Source of the DNA: Tomocerus qinae
Taxonomy: Eukaryota > Arthropoda > Collembola > Entomobryomorpha > Tomoceridae
Direction: 5' to 3'
NCBI GenBank assembly: GCA_020055645.1
Contig: CM034547.1
Span: 3,658,001 to 3,722,000 of the forward strand
Length of the DNA stretch: 64,000 bases
Position numbers and translations under genes: made by a program. Below the pieces are notes generated by a model, which was given only the letters and a program-made list of their open reading frames with translations, was not told where the DNA came from and made no database searches. Below are positions 20,713-33,525 of the stretch, one piece after another; the stretch's first letter is position 1, and each line of letters starts with the position of its first letter.

Positions 20713-23700
20713 TTAGGCAAGACAGGATACGTAGGGGTTTCCGTAGAATCCGTCGTTGCAAGCGCAGAGCGGCGTGTGTTGGACGACGAGGCATTTGGCA
20801 TTGTTTCCACACATGCTTCCATTCCCATTGTAGTAGTGATTGCTCTTGTTGAAGGGATCTTGGCTCGGGTTCTCGTTGGTGTTGGGAATGGCACAAGGGT
20901 CGACGCAGACAGACTGCATGCATATCTCATTGGACTTGCACTCCGTATGTCGTCCGCAGCTCCCGCTCTTCTTCTCAATCTTGGTGCACATCACAGAAGC
21001 ATCTCCAGAATGACCCTCGGGACATCCGCAAACGGGTCTGCCCAGAAAAATGCGGCAAACGGAATTAACACCACAGAGCTTTTTACATAATTCATTAGAG
21101 GAACTGCTCGCTGGCTCTATTGGCTGAGGACTTCCACCCGAATGCCCGTTTAAACTACTTGCGGCAATGAATCCATGTTCACGGTAATCAGAACCGACAT
21201 TGGCAAAACTGCTACTCTTTACATTATTGATATCCAGGTGTGGTTTACTCGGGTACGAATGATGTCCGAATTTATTCGGGAAGGCAGGATAATAATCTTG
21301 ATTGTTTTCTCTATTATGATGAATTTGATGTGTCCTATGCTGGAAGCTTCCAGATGAGTCAAGGTCACCTTCTGAAACTATTAAAATTATAATTTATCTT
21401 TCGCCTTCTAAATATACTTTTAAGTTATTAAAATCAATTATTGCAGTGGCAGATTAAAAGGGGATTCATATATTTGGAATTACAGATTCAAAGAGAACGG
21501 CAATAGAGTATTGTCCAGTTTACATTTTTAAAATCCACCCATAAATTATTAAACTCTGATTAATTTTGAATGCTTTTTTGAAGTTATTTAAAGGAGAAAT
21601 ACAATAGGGAAATTTATTTCACTTTTTATTTCATGTTTTGAGAAATTTTTCGATAATCTTATTTCCCTTTTTCAATTCTACCTTCAACGTTTTCCCAAAG
21701 TCTCGGAATTTAGAAAAATACAAAATTGCAATGACTTTTAGCGGGAAAGAAAACTCCAGTAAAACTTAATGAATATAGTAAATTATTCGCTGGTTCGCAC
21801 ACACTTTAAAATAACATCAGGTGAAGTGTGTATATTAATTAGAAAAAGCTGACGTTGTCTACCTGAGGTATCAGCACAAGCTACGATGTTATTGACCATC
21901 TTGCAGTTGGTGTACTGCCCCATAGGGTCTTTGACGCCAGAGTGAGAATTGTGGTGTTGGTAGTGATGTTGGTAATGTCCCTGTTGAACACTGCCATGAT
22001 TTTGTCCATGCACACCGTGAGGATAGTGACTATTGTCATTGTAATTGCTACTACCCGCATGATGGTTATTGCTGTGGCTGTTGTAGTGGACAGATTCATG
22101 GACCTGGTTTCTATCGGGGAACATCTGAGTGTGTTGGGTCGTCGGATAATAATTATCTGGCCGAGTAGATGGGAAAGTGTCTTCCCTGTAGACAGGAGTT
22201 GTCCGAACAGGCGCCGTCACCGACACTCGTTGAGTGGCATGATGATCATTCCGGTGTATATCTACCCGGGCACTACTGGCATAATAAGGAGTAGGTGTAT
22301 TTACTGTAGTGGTGGTGGGTGAGTGATTAGCAGTCCGAGGAGCATCTGTTTGCGTCGTTCTAGGAGATTCTGTTGCTGAAGGGGATTTGTAGAGATCGGT
22401 GCTCACGTCTAGGGAAGTGGCAAACGACGATTGCTGTGGATTTATTTGTTGCTGACCTACTCCCTCCTTTTTCTGGTTGTAAGCAGTGGGGATTATCACC
22501 GGCGTGTTCGGATTGTAACTATTCGGGTAGGCATACTGCACTCCGCCGTCATTCATTCCGATGGGCACGGACGGATGACTATCGGGTGAAGGCTGAAGTT
22601 GTGGCTCGGTCGACTGCACTGCAGCTGACGTTGACGTTGACATTGGCCTTTCAGTCCGAACTGTTGTGAATGCAGTCACTGTCGTTCCTTGGGTTGACTC
22701 CCTTTCAGTTGTCGACGATTCTGCTGTCGTCGATGCACCTTGAATTCAAATCATTTCATCCTCTCCTGAGAATTATTGACTTAATATCTTAGACCTAATT
22801 AGTAATTGACTTGACCCATGCCCGTGCATATTTCGTATGCAGGTCCATTTCAAGGACGCAATGCTATATACAACTGCACTACTAAAAGAGTTATGCTCAT
22901 ACTAAAGTAAAGTAGACTGCATGTACAGAAACGTGCGTGGAGAACACAGAAATTGTAGATGCAAATGAAGTTCCCCGAATCTCAGTTGGCTTTCAAGGAA
23001 ATTCAATCTCAACTGACGATAAGAACATCCAGAAATCTTTGTGGTTTACTTTTACTGTAAAGTATATTAGACAGGTTAGATACATTAGTGCCCTCCTATT
23101 TGAGTATACCGTATAGATTATATTCATTGATGATGATTGTTGTTGAAGTCATAACAGTAATAAGAAACAATTCTTCCTTGGGACTGCCTTGACTATTCAC
23201 ATTCGCAGATTCACACTATTTGGTTCAGTGTTACGATGTTTACAAAGAAAAGTTTGTCTAGAATCACATTTCCCAATTCTGAGTGAGTCTTGGTAGAAAC
23301 TGAAGATTTCATCACAATATAATTAACTAGAGATAGAATCGAATCGAGCAACACACGCGAAAGAGAATTATATTCTAAGGCTGGAAACGTGACTGATTGT
23401 ATAAAAGGAGGATGCGACAGAGCCTTTCCCTTCCTTATGATGTACAATTCATGAAAGTTATTTTGCTATTCTCGGAATATCAATTTACTGTCTGTCTGTT
23501 AATGCATCTAGCCCTCCACCAGCCACAGAAATCCTAAATGACAACCTATTTCTTACCTCTAAATATATTAAAACCAAAGTTCTTCAAAGTCTTTTTAAGC
23601 TTGCTCCTTCTGATCCTGATAGCTGCCCTTGTCCTCATTAAATATTTGACAACATGTAATTCGATTTTCTGGGTTGAATTAAATTTACTCTGTTGTTCAC

Positions 23701-25172
23701 TCAATCAAAATCTTTGGAGCATAAACCTATGTAAAGGTTAGATAGATATTTTTAATAAGTCTCTCCTGTAGTTTTAATCTCGACAAATCTTTAGCTGATT
23801 TGAGCCCTATGTAATCAGAACTAACATATGCTAAAAGAGAACTAGAAGTACAAACGAAGTGTGGACGAAGTAATATACTAACCTGGCAATGGTTTGCACT
23901 CTTCAAAGGGATCCCCAACTGTGTCATCATTGCAAGTACAAACGACCAAATTCAACATCGCATTTGCATGGCATCTAGCACCTTTCCCGCAAGGCCCTCC
24001 CACGCATGGATCTGTTGATAGGAATTAAAATGTAAAAATAGTCAAGGAATGGCTTGTAGGTTTTAAACTCCCTTTTGCTCTCTTCTTAAGTTACAAGTCA
24101 ATCTAAATTATTACTTCTGAAGGATTTTATGCCTCAACTTTCTAAACTTCGATTCAGGTTAACACAGTTAGAATTCAGAATACTTGAAAGTTATTTCAAG
24201 CTATATAAAATAATATTTTACTCCCATATGCATGCACTTATTCATATTTAATAATGCATTGAATGATTAGGCTTCAGTAGTCTCCATGAAAGAATTTGAA
24301 TAGTTTGGGGCAACGCAAACAAGATATTAAGTGAAAATAGAGATGATTCCAATTGAACATTTTTCAAAGTTTGTGTCATTGTCTATTTGACTCATGTTAA
24401 TAGTCTATAAATAATATTACATACTTTACCTGTCCGTCAGATTAGGTGTATAACTAAAATTACAATCTCAAAAACACAATGGTTAAATAGTATTTTAAAG
24501 CACAAATCAGGATTAACGAATCAATGGTAAGAATTTAAAGTGCTATAAATTCAAATTCTGATTTATTAATGTGTCCATATTAATACAATTGTTAATACAC
24601 ACTGGCCACTATGATTACAATATTGAATCATATTAGTGCAAGCACTACTCTTACCCACCTGACACAAAGTGTGACATAAATGAAGAAACCAAAACAATGA
24701 GAAAGACCACAATGACAAATGTTTTCCATTTTGATTTGAAGACCTTATGACTGTTATTCATGAGACTATCTGTAGTACTATTGTACTTAGCATTATTGGT
24801 TCATGCAACAAAAATGGTCATTGAAAGAATTCATTCAGAGTATAAAGTCGGTAGGTCGTAAATTGATTTTATGTACCCCATGCCGAAAATTATTATAATA
24901 TTTTTTAATTAACATCATTTGGGGCAATTTATGGCATTCGAAATTTACGGCACACTCATACCTGGACGGAATTCATATTGATACAGAAGGAAATATTCCA
25001 GCGAATTTAGTTCTAATATTAATACGGATAAATGATAATTACTACTAAAAGCAATTCTTCTACCAATAATTACTACTTAAAATTATGTACCTTCAGATTG
25101 AGTGAGGACAATTGCGCCAAAACCGATTCCAATGGCAAGCCAAGTAGTTAAAAGCGAAAGTTTGGGATTCAT
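20713..25172 (-). CDS. Secreted EGF/Dumpy-like protein with long Ser/Thr/His-rich linker
   Basis: Four exons, all phase 1: 25172-25091, 24011-23883, 22738-21863 and 21371-20713, giving 581 aa. Exon 1 is a signal peptide (MNPKLSLLTTWLAIGIGFGA). Exon 2 is one EGF-like module (DPCVGGPCGKGARCHANAM, then VVCTCNDD and EECKPLP). Exon 3 is a ~290-residue linker rich in Thr, Ser, Pro, Asn and His (YQHHYQHHNSHS), likely O-glycosylated. Exon 4 ends with two Cys-rich modules of the Dumpy type (CGVNSVCRIFLGRPVCGC, and CGNNAKCLVVQHTPLCAC followed by NDGFYGNPYVSC) separated by a six-cysteine segment. Such proteins sit in apical extracellular matrix or act as adhesion or scaffold components in arthropods. 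No transmembrane segment is seen. A second candidate first exon lies at 24761-24659. Confidence 0.7.
24659..24761 (-). other. Candidate alternative first exon of the EGF/Dumpy-like gene
   Basis: Reads MNNSHKVFKSKWK, then a strongly hydrophobic run FVIVVFLIVLVSSF, then MSHFVS, and ends in phase 1 at GTCAG|GTGGGTAAG. It could splice directly to the EGF exon at 24011 in place of the signal exon at 25172-25091. It would give a signal-anchor-like start with a basic cytoplasmic leader. It could instead be the first exon of an unrecognised nested gene. Confidence 0.45.
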
Positions 25173-25306
25173 TTCTAAATCTGTATCAGTGACACTGGGT
25201 TTTAAAAGTTAAAATAAATAGCTTGAATGTTCACCATTAATTCAAACTGAAATTATCTGTAAGTAGTAGTAGTGCACATTATAACGAGTTTTTGAGTCTC
25301 TATGTG

Positions 25307-25314
25307 TATTTATA
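25307..25314 (-). promoter_or_regulatory. Possible TATA box (TATAAATA) for the EGF/Dumpy-like gene
   Basis: TATAAATA on the minus strand, ~135 bases upstream of the ATG at 25172. A CTACTTACAG between the two may be a 5' UTR acceptor. Position and sequence are suggestive only. Confidence 0.25.
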
Positions 25315-27920
25315 GATTGTAAATAGACGTTTTGTGTGTAAACTACGAATTACGAAGAAACGATGAGGCGAAAAGGAGTAGTATGGATATTAGGAGCAAC
25401 TTTAGAAAAATAATTGCGAGTTGCATAAAGTTTCATTGTTTTGTTGATCTGCTAATCGCCTTCGCAAAAAGGGAAGGCGTAAGATTTCCTGCAGATTCCC
25501 CGTACTTGAATATTGCATAAGCATTCTACCTGTTTACATCCTTCCTCGTCATTTCCCACTAGAAAAAGACAGTCAGAAGAATATGAAGACTCATCTTTCC
25601 TACGAAAGAGATTCTCTTGACAGATAAACGTGTAGTCAGTTGAAAGTCTCATCTCATACACATGTTAGCGGTAATCAGGGAATTCAGGCGTTGTAAAATT
25701 CATATCTATGTACACAGATTTTTTTCGTAATGGCGACGTTTCTAGGAGTCTAAATTGTCTTAGAGTGCTATTAAAGTGAAGAAGTGGCATGGGTTTATGT
25801 GCATCAATTGTTAAGGGGTGTAGCTGTCATTAGGACACAATATTCAAGCTTTTCATCTTTACTATTTTGAACTCGTAGGATAGAAATGTAATTAGATTTA
25901 ATTGAACTTTTACATTTTAAGCATGGAAAACTAAATACTTCTAAATTCTCTTTAGGGATAGTCATTAATCGTATTTGTTGAATTCAGTACTTCCCGCTAA
26001 CCCGTACACATGCAATATGCACATTTATTACGGACGTACATGGTAGGGCAATAGAAGGTAACAAAATATAATTTTTTGGAGTGTTACATACACTCTACAT
26101 GTCCAAAAAACAAAACACAATCCATGTAAAGCAAAACGCCTAAACAGTCCGCAAAAGGTTTAAATACCTCAGTAGAGTGACTGCCCTGTTAGGTTAGGAC
26201 TCTCTCCTCCTATTTCCCTGGCATGATGCATTCTCCATGCATAATGAGTGGTGTAAAATAATCGAGTGGAGAAGCATTGAATATATGTGGATGGAACTGT
26301 TTTGTGAAATGAAAATCTAAGGCAAGATTTGCTAAAACCATTTTCTGCATGCAAAATAGCAATATTGCTAATCTAATCCCACGTACGTACATTTCACTAC
26401 CTTTAAAAAATACAACTCCATCGTGTGCATTTTTGTACAGCTTCACATCATAGCTTAGTAATTGATCCACTGCATCCCACATTTTACGAAGGAAAACAAA
26501 CGTCAGTGATAGTACATGTTTGCAATAAGAATTTAAGTTTATAGATTTATTTTTGAATCATCTGCATGATCGATTTGAGTATTCATCCTGTAGTACAACA
26601 ACTTGTTATTATTAAAGTTCCTCCTAATTTACATGACGAGTAATAACTCATAGTAATAAAACAGTATATTATTATAGGGTTAATGACAGTATGAAAGCGC
26701 AAAAAATTCCAACAACCAACTCAGGACCAACATGGCTTAGTTGGGACTAGCCCAAAATGAAGTGAACACCTTTCTGTCAACAGAATGACATGGCTAGACC
26801 CAGTTAGGTTAGAATAACAATTTGTCAATGAATAAATAACAATTATTTTTAAATAAGTTACTGTCACCTTGCTTATTGCTACTCTAAATTGCCGTTTGTG
26901 ATTGTAAACCATTTATCATTACTTGGTTATGAATTATTTTCTAATTTGATCTTTGAAGGCGCAAGATTTAATGTGTAATGCTTATGGACAGGTTCATGTA
27001 GTGATACCATGTATTTGTGTACTAAATGTACTTGTTAAAGGCACAATTAAATGATGAGTATAAGTACGCAATAATCACACGCATTGATGTAAATATGTAA
27101 TGGCTACTACAAATGAGTAATGAGCGTGAGTACATTTGGAAATAACTGCATGTAGGAAGATTACTACTGCGCTGTAGTTTTTATTTGGAGTAGTATTATA
27201 TTTGTATTTGAAACTGTAGTTCTGGTGTATTGAGCATGGATGAACATTGAGTGTAATATTTATGAAGTAAACATTTATTATATAAATGATGATATTTACT
27301 TGTAAAAGGTTAATAAAGTGGTAATAGTAACATAGCGTAATCGCTGTGGCTACCTCCTGCTTGCAGATGGAGAGATGAATGGGGCCGAGAGGGTTAAGCT
27401 ATACTTATTTAGGTTGGAGTAGCACTCCACTTTGCAATGTACGTAGTATACACCCAACAAGAGCATCTCTTAGGGATGAGCATATCAGAACGATACACAA
27501 AGTGATCTACAGAATCCAAGTCAAGTTCATTAACATCAAGCGTGACAGAACATGTTGTGCAACTTTTTTTACCTGCCATATTACATTGCACTGCCATAAA
27601 GTGCAGAATCCAACTTTGCCCATCACTTACTTACATTACCTACAATACGTGTTAGCTAACTATATGCTATGTAATATTCTTCACTATATCTCCACATCTA
27701 TCCACTCGGGGTTTCAATCTGGGATCAAACTGAATTAAGCAATGAAATTGACCCCAAGGAATTTTGCCGGAAAATTTTAATAAATTTTGAAGCTCTTTAA
27801 CTGCGTTTCTATTAAAAGCTTATTTATTCTGTCCCAAATGTTGAATTTCAAGTTTAAAAATTAAATAATGGATCGAGGATCGTAATATTCTTAAGATCAG
27901 GCTGAATTAAGTAATGAAAA
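25315..27920. other. Intergenic stretch with a local direct duplication
   Basis: No supported exon. Bases ~27728-27890 (GAATTAAGCAATGAAATTGA ... GGATCGAGGATCG) are repeated in diverged form at ~27904-28245 (GAATTAAGTAATGAAAA ... GGGTCGAGGATTTGG). The second copy is split by the element at 27921-28096. Confidence 0.45.
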
Positions 27921-28096
27921 GGATCTGGGATACTTTTGGGCATCTGCACGTGCTCAAAAGTATCCGGATACCTTTGAGCACCATGGAAAAGACATAACCT
28001 AACATAACCTAACCTAACCTAACCTAATATTTACCAGGAGAGTTCAAAGGTATCCCGACACCTTTGAGCACGTGCAGGTGCTCAAAGGTATCCCAC
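27921..28096. mobile_element. 176-bp inverted-repeat element carrying telomere-type CCTAA repeats
   Basis: Flanked on both sides by ATGAAAA (27914-27920 and 28097-28103), a likely 7-bp target duplication. The diverged uninterrupted copy of the locus at ~27738 reads AATGAAATTGACCCC, which supports an insertion. Arms of ~55 bp pair: GGGATACTTTTG and GCACGTGCTCAAAAGTATCC on the left, GGATACCTTTGAGCACC-type complements on the right. The centre (27993-28027) is (ACATAACCT)(AACCT)n. Confidence 0.65.
27993..28027. repeat. Interstitial TTAGG-type repeat tract
   Basis: CATAACCTAACATAACCTAA followed by further CCTAA units. TTAGG is the usual arthropod telomere pentamer. The tract is only ~35 bp and sits in the loop of an inverted-repeat element. 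Confidence 0.75.
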
Positions 28097-28103
28097 ATGA
28101 AAA

Positions 28104-28896
28104 TGACCCCAAAGAAACTCTCCACTTGTATTTGTTTGGAGCATTTTTAATCCAATTGCATAATTTGGCTAGTTTTCGCTGAGAACTTTCGACGTCCCAA
28201 TTAGTAAATTAAAGGATGGGTCGAGGATTTGGCGTACATTGGTACCCTGAGTTTAAGTGACAAGCAAAGAAGGGTTAGAACAATACTTGAGAGTGTTAGG
28301 AGTTGAACGGTTCGGTTAAGTTACTAATCCTCATTTGATTTGAAGAGAAGCGAAGCGAGTAAGGTAACTCGAGTCTTGACTTGTGTATAGTTTAATCCAG
28401 TCACCCACAAAAGATAACTAACTGCCTGCTGACTTGCTGTATACTACGAAAAGGCAGTCGAGTGCTGAATCAAAAGATCTACTTAACCATAATAGTTCTG
28501 TGTCCAAGCGAGTTGTGGGTTAGGCTGAGGTCGCAGTATAGGAGTCTCAAATAAAAGTAGACTGACACTGATGATGATGAGGGCTGGTAGGAAAACGAGT
28601 TCGGCTGACGATATGATGCGCTGTTCTAGAGACCTGAAGTACAGGTAATTGGATCTTGCTACTTCTTTTGTTCATTACGTGTAGCTACCTACTCTGCAGA
28701 AGAAGGCAGATGCGTATGCCTATCTCCTATTGAGTCCACAATTACAGTCGAGTTAGTTTAAGTACGGCGAGAGATCAACCGGACGACGACACGGCAGTAG
28801 CTCGAGCAATCTCAGACTGCCACTCCGCTGTGTCTAGTCTCGACGTCCTCCTTTTATTTACATCCTATTTTAGCCACTTCCAATCCATCACCCACG
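28104..28896. other. Intergenic stretch upstream of the + strand EGF gene
   Basis: No supported exon. The last ~100 bases (CAATCTCAGACTGCCACTCC) are GC-richer and may be 5' UTR and promoter. No clear TATA box. Confidence 0.35.
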
Positions 28897-31800
28897 ATGG
28901 TTGATTGGCTAGCTCTCAATGTCATTGTCGCCCTGGTCATCAGCATCCCCCCTGGACTTCAGGCTGGCAAAGGTAGGTAGACGCTCCCTCCCAATTAAAT
29001 ATTGTCTAATATCTCCCTGATAACTTGCAGCCCCGCCTTGCGAAGACCCGGGAGTCTGCGGGCCCTACAGCCAGTGCTTGGAGGTTGACAACTTGAAAAG
29101 ACGCAGCGATGACGCCGCTGCCCTCAACTGGAGCTCAACCATCTCCAGAGCTCTCAAAAGATTCCAGAACAAGCAAGGCCTTGAGCCGGGCAGCAATTCC
29201 TCCCAAACCGTTCTCTGTGCTTGTCTCCCGCACCACATCGGAGCTCCGCCGAAATGTCGCCCGCTCTCTTGTGCCCACAATGCAGATTGCCCGACACAAT
29301 TCTCATGCGTCAAGTAAGAAAATCCCTACACTCTCCTACCACTACTACATCATTCCAAAAACTCGTGTTTTAATATTTACTCGCTGACAGGGGATTATGC
29401 AAAGACCCTTGTCAAGGAATTTGTGGTCTGGGAGCCGAGTGCAAAGTTGTCAATCACTTCCCAGTTTGTCGCTGCTTAAAAGGTAATTTTATTTACTATC
29501 TAATTAAGTATTTGAAATCCTATAAGGATTTAATTAATTATTGTTTAAATTGTCTGCAGGTTTTAACGGAGATCCTTTCTTCCAGTGTAAAGGTAATCGT
29601 AATTCTCTATTTATTATATTGTACATCTTAGTGTTATAAATTCTGTATGGTTATCGATAGCCAGATCGCAAGCGTAATAATAGGATCGTAGCTATAACTG
29701 TTTAGTTGTTTTTAACCTGAATAGATACCGTATTTGCTCTTTAATCAGAGCAGATCTATTTTGTTTTCATTCTTGTATGGAAAGTTGATGGGATTGACCG
29801 CCGAGAGTTCATCTGTCAATGTCATAATCATGCTTGTCAATCTGCCCACGCAGTTAAACCCAAGATCGCATTGTCCGTGGCATTGCACTATAGTAATTGA
29901 GTGATGGATTGGTAATTCTTGTTGGTATTTCATTTCAGCTTCCTACTGCAGTGACAACGATCAGTGCCCACCTGATTTGGCCTGTAAAGGCAATCTTTGT
30001 CGTGACCCTTGCGATGGGGTCAAATGCGGTGCCAACGCCAAGTGCTGGGTCGTCAGACATCATGCTACTTGCGTTTGTGTTCCTGGCTACAGTGGAAACC
30101 CCTTTGAGGCTTGTGCTGCTGTTGTTGAAGGTCACTTATCACTTATTTAATCACTACTTAACCATAACTACCTGCTTTCTATCTTAATTAAAAAAATCTC
30201 CTTAAAATAAGGTTTAATCCTCGCCTGTCAAAATCCATGCACATTCAGTAATCTAGTCCAATTTTACCACTTTAACATTTTTTACCACTGGTATTTTTGT
30301 ACACTGTCTATATATTGGAGTATGGGAACACAGATAATAAGAGACGGACAGACAAAAACCAGAGACAATTTTAATTCCTTTGTGATCTCAAGTGGCCCCC
30401 ATCATCACCGCTCTGTCCATGTCCTTACTCCAGCATGAATGGAATAGATAAAGTGAATATTGATTCTTATATCTTTGTTCTAAGGCTAAAGTGTTAAATG
30501 ATGTTATGTGCAGATGAGATAGCTGCCAGATGCAATTTGGATGTGGATTGTCTCCCGAATGAAGCTTGTGTGAATGGCTATTGCCGAGATCCTTGTGTAG
30601 GCTATTGCAGAGGTCTTTGGAAGAAGTGCGAAGTGATCGAACACAAGCCGAGATGTTCCTGTGAGGTCAACACTTACTCTGCAGATGATGGAAATTGTCT
30701 TCTCAACTCAGGTGAGATGAATAAAATGTTTAGTTGACAATTTATGGGATATTTGTTTAAGGAGAAGCTTAAGAAGAAAGAAATTGTTACACTTTAATTT
30801 AATAGTTTTTAAAACTTTGAAATGTATCTTCTTGAATTTGGAGTATTAGTGTTTAATCTATTTAAAATTAGGTCTCAATATTATGCATTATTGTCCAATA
30901 AAGGCAAAATCAGCTGAGTGGGTTTTGTTTGATATTTTCCAGGATCCTACTGCGGCCGAGACCCCATTCGTGTTTGCGGTCAAAATTCGCAGTGCATAGA
31001 GTCAACGGTGGGGCCTGTGTGTCGATGCTTGCAAGGCTATGTGGGCAACCCTCCGAATTGTAAAGCCTGTGTCAGCGCCTACGAGTGCGGGAAGAGTGAC
31101 CAGACGTGTCTGAATGGGCGCTGTGTCCACGCCTGCACTACTGTGCACTGCACGGCCAACGCCGTCTGCGTGGTGGAGGACGACAAGCCTCAATGCAAAT
31201 GTCTCAAGGGCTACGAGGGAGACGGAACCGAGTCGTGCGAGAAAATCAAAACCCCGACGAATCTCCCCTCTTGCTACAACGACACGCAGTGCACGGACTT
31301 TGAATCCTGTATCAACGGACGTTGTCAGTCTCCATGCATGGGCACCTGTGGAAATGCCGCCGAATGCATCAGTTAGTTCATTCATTCACATCCACGCATC
31401 CTCTAATAATTATTTTACAACATTCGCTGACTTGGAATTGTTTTTTTCAGTTAAAAATCACATTCCGTCGTGCTACTGTCCAGCTGGATTCACAGGTTCG
31501 TAAATATATAACAAATGCTTTTAATTCCAGTTTTATTCTTGCTAACATGTTAATGTTTGTGTATAGGTGACCCATATTACTGGTGTGCTAAAATGCCTCC
31601 ACGTCCTCCATGTAAGTCTTGTCATGATATTTTCTGTAATTATTTTTGTCTGATTTTATTTAGCTTCGGTTAAGAAAGTGTGATTTAATTTCCGGATGTT
31701 TTGATTATTTGTTACTTGCAGTCGAGGGAGATGAGTGTGATACAGATTCGGACTGTCCGGACGATATGAGTTGTGGGTTGCATGGTTTCTGTGTTAGTCC

Positions 31801-32423
31801 GTGTAATCACGTTTGTGCCATGCACACTGGAGCCAAATGCGAAGCCAAACGACACAGAGCTACTTGCTGGTGTCCGAATGTAGGTCAGCCGTGGAAACGA
31901 TGCTTCACTTCTGACGAGCAGAGAAATGCGACCATGCTGGGACATCAAGGTGACCAGTTTAATTAGCATAAAGGAAAGAAAGCCTTTCGGGTAGTTTTAA
32001 TTAATTTATGTATGGATTGATGATCACAGGGCCTTACAGTCTGGTGAACAAGAGGAGGGTCAATGCCTGCAATCCTTCGCCCTGCGGTGAGTTTTTTTTG
32101 TTTTTCTCCATTCTCCGTCATCAACAACTAAATGCATGTTTGTAATTACTGCAGGCACAATGGCTTCCTGCCACATCAGCCGGAACCGGGCGGTGTGCCA
32201 CTGTCTGCCCGGCTACAACGGTATCCCTCCAGCGTGCACTCCCAAATGCTTCAAAGATCACGACTGTCCCGAGAACATGGCCTGCATCCACGGCGTGTGC
32301 GGAGATCCGTGCCACTCGAAATGCTCTAGAAACGAATACACTTTCTGCACCGTCATAGAACACAAACCGAACTGTGTGGATGCCACTAATGAGAATCTCC
32401 TTCTACGAATTGCCAGCGGGTAG
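28897..32423 (+). CDS. Secreted multi-EGF (Dumpy/Notch-type module) protein, 12 exons
   Basis: Exons 28897-28972, 29031-29313, 29391-29482, 29560-29592, 29939-30130, 30514-30711, 30943-31371, 31451-31495, 31567-31611, 31722-31949, 32030-32086 and 32155-32423 give 648 aa. Phases match at every junction. Exon 1 is a signal peptide (VDWLALNVIVALVISIPPG). The rest is a string of cysteine-rich modules, roughly ten, of two alternating kinds. One is EGF-like (CGLGAECKVVNHFPVCRCLK, CGANAKCWVVRHHATCVC). The other is a shorter DPY-type spacer (YCSDNDQCPPDLACKGNLC, ECDTDSDCPDDMSCGLHGFC). This alternation is typical of Dumpy and related arthropod extracellular matrix proteins. No transmembrane helix is present, so it is probably secreted. 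The end is abrupt after an EHKPNC half-module, so the last module is incomplete. Confidence 0.8.
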
Positions 32424-32551
32424 ACACCAGACTAACCCTTTTAGAAATTACATTATTACATCTACATTTTATTTTGTATTTATTTGTACTATACAAACAC
32501 AAACTCCTTTCATCCATGTATTTTTATTTATCTATGCACCCAACGACAACA

Positions 32552-32557
32552 AATAAA
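32552..32557 (+). terminator. Poly(A) signal AATAAA
   Basis: AATAAA about 130 bases after the stop codon of the multi-EGF gene. Confidence 0.45.
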
Positions 32558-33430
32558 ATGCTAAATGCCATTTTTACAAACACAATCAAATCATGCACAA
32601 ATATGCTAAACGCATATTAAATTCTATACCCAAACATTTTCTTCCACAGATGCACAAATTATCCAGGGTGAATATTTACGCATTCACATTCACTAAATTC
32701 GCCAAGTTTTAATAACATCAGTGTGTTTTAAGACACTCATTTTGAAGGTCTTACTGTCGGAGCTTTACGAGCTGTGCCGCTTCCTAAAATCCAATAAAAA
32801 GGAAATTGTAGCGGCATTTCAAGAATTCATCAAAAACATTTCCGTAAAAATGACAAGCATTCCCCCACACATATGAGTAAAGCATATTCCTCTGCTTCAT
32901 GACGTTTTTTCACATGTGTAATTTTATTCTATGAATTAAAAAGGTGAATGGGCATTTGTAGAAATTGTGACCTAATCTTAGTAAATTCCTTGTGCGAGTA
33001 GAAAGGAGAATTTAATGAATGACTAGGACGGGGTACTAGGATATGACTAATTTGTGGATGCCCGTAGCAACATTGTTAGGCCAAGGATGGCAATGAATTT
33101 TGTGCAACATGACGGAATGGTTTTGGTGGCAATGAATGCATGAAAATCGAGAAAGAGGAAAGAGAGGGAGAACAACAGAATGTGACGTCTCTGTGATTTG
33201 TGACATCGCATCGTCTTCACGGAGACCATGCCACAGAGTGACCACCACACATCCTTTTTCCGTAGAGGAAAATACTAATTAAATTCTGAGTACCTAATTA
33301 GAACCAACAACACGAGAACATGCTCAACTCCACTCTCTGCACGTAAATGAAGTTTAAAGGAATCGAGTTGACTGACAGACGACGGCTAATTCCGAGCATC
33401 ACTCAACAAGCAATAACCTTCAAATGAATT
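32558..33430. other. Intergenic stretch
   Basis: No supported exon or repeat. Confidence 0.4.
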
Positions 33431-33440
33431 ATATATAAAA
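33431..33440 (+). promoter_or_regulatory. Possible TATA box of the decarboxylase gene
   Basis: ATATATAAAA, ~30 bases before a CAGT initiator-like site at 33462 and ~95 bases before the ATG at 33526. Confidence 0.35.
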
Positions 33441-33525
33441 TCATTTGTCTTCAGTTCAATCCAGTCAAAACAGTCGTCACTGTCCGAAGCACAAATTCCT
33501 CCTTTCATTATAACAATTCGCAAGA

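Noticed and set aside
26210-26482. 90-codon minus-strand frame
   Set aside because: No domain, signal peptide or splice partner. Chance open frame in AT-rich DNA.
27993-28027. Chromosome end or old fusion point marked by TTAGG repeats
   Set aside because: The tract is very short, lies inside an inverted-repeat element with a target duplication, and unique genes continue on both sides.
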